Of a stretch of DNA of 15,000 bases, positions 14,881 to 15,000 are shown piece by piece; positions within the stretch are counted from its first letter, which is position 1, and each line of letters starts with the position of its first letter. The notes under the pieces are model-generated. The model had not been told where the DNA came from. It saw nothing but the letters and a program-made list of their open reading frames with translations, and did no database searches. Both the position numbers and the translations under genes were made by a program. The DNA comes from Monoplex corrugatus (taxonomy: Eukaryota > Mollusca > Gastropoda > Littorinimorpha > Ranellidae). Location: assembly GCA_030674185.1 (NCBI GenBank), contig JAPXFY010000030.1, positions 46,849,402 through 46,864,401 on the forward strand. The letters run 5' to 3'.

Positions 14881-15000
14881 TTTTGGTACTTGAATAAAGC
14901 TTGTACTCAAAAAAAAATGTAGAAGTTATGTATGTTTAAAGTCATTAAGTTGTATGATGGCCATTTTGAGAAAACGGCCTCTGAAGTTTTTGTGTGCTCT
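14881..15000. other. AT-rich unique sequence at window end
   Basis: Includes AATAAA near 14894 and a short A run at 14909-14917. This could be a poly(A) signal and tail remnant of a retroposed transcript, but nothing coding precedes it on the plus strand. Confidence 0.35.

Noticed and set aside
14881..14920. Polyadenylation site of the TRIM-like gene
   Set aside because: AATAAA is present, but no plus-strand terminal exon precedes it closely and the region lies beyond antisense LINE remnants.

Overview
The window reads as nuclear DNA of an animal, most likely a mollusc or another lophotrochozoan; this is an inference. It has GT-AG exons with matching phases, several decayed non-LTR retrotransposons, tRNA-derived SINE sequence, and very heavy micro- and minisatellite content. 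There are no bacterial operons or ribosome binding sites, and most open frames lie inside tandem repeats.

The only cellular gene I can support is a plus-strand TRIM/RBCC-like gene (RING plus coiled coil). Its pieces are: a start-codon exon (ATG at 426, donor at 462) with a Cys-x2-Cys pair; a doubtful 48-nt exon (2255-2302); an exon with the RING end and a Val-Pro-Pro-Gly-Gly-Val linker (3269-3355); a linker/coiled-coil exon (4048-4279); and a long coiled-coil exon (10938-11710). The intron phases of these pieces agree (0, 0, 0, 1). The large exon is read only by crossing three single-base frame breaks, two of them at short A runs, so it is either a decaying gene or a draft-quality sequence. 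The 3' end is uncertain: weak coding candidates lie at 12971-13030 and 13295-13341.

Layout: 1-1100, TG/CT simple repeats around exon 1. 1127-1498, a 42-bp minisatellite. 1531-2001, dispersed repeat copy A. 2425-3265, a dimeric ~32-bp minisatellite running into an exon acceptor. 3357-3851, CTGT and 23-bp repeats. 4300-5135, TTG/TTC triplets. 5361-9660, a 4.3-kb composite minisatellite with 42-bp units, transitional units, 39-bp units and a decayed tail, containing a ~618-bp higher-order duplication. 9691-10010, CA and TA repeats. 10012-10265, the 3' end of a LINE. 10938-11710, the large exon. 11717-12570, a LINE whose tail starts next to the splice donor. 12575-12935, AT-rich and GATA/GACA repeats. 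13051-13285, a tRNA-derived SINE. 13342-13829, copy B of the dispersed repeat, inverted relative to copy A and flanked by 12-bp direct repeats. 14018-14360 and 14630-14880, further LINE pieces on either side of a CA tract.

All four LINE fragments are antisense to the TRIM-like gene. Repeats sit directly against the splice sites of several exons. The most unusual structures are the graded 42-to-39-bp array, its antisense miR-92-type seed matches, and the copy B insertion that may have interrupted a terminal exon.
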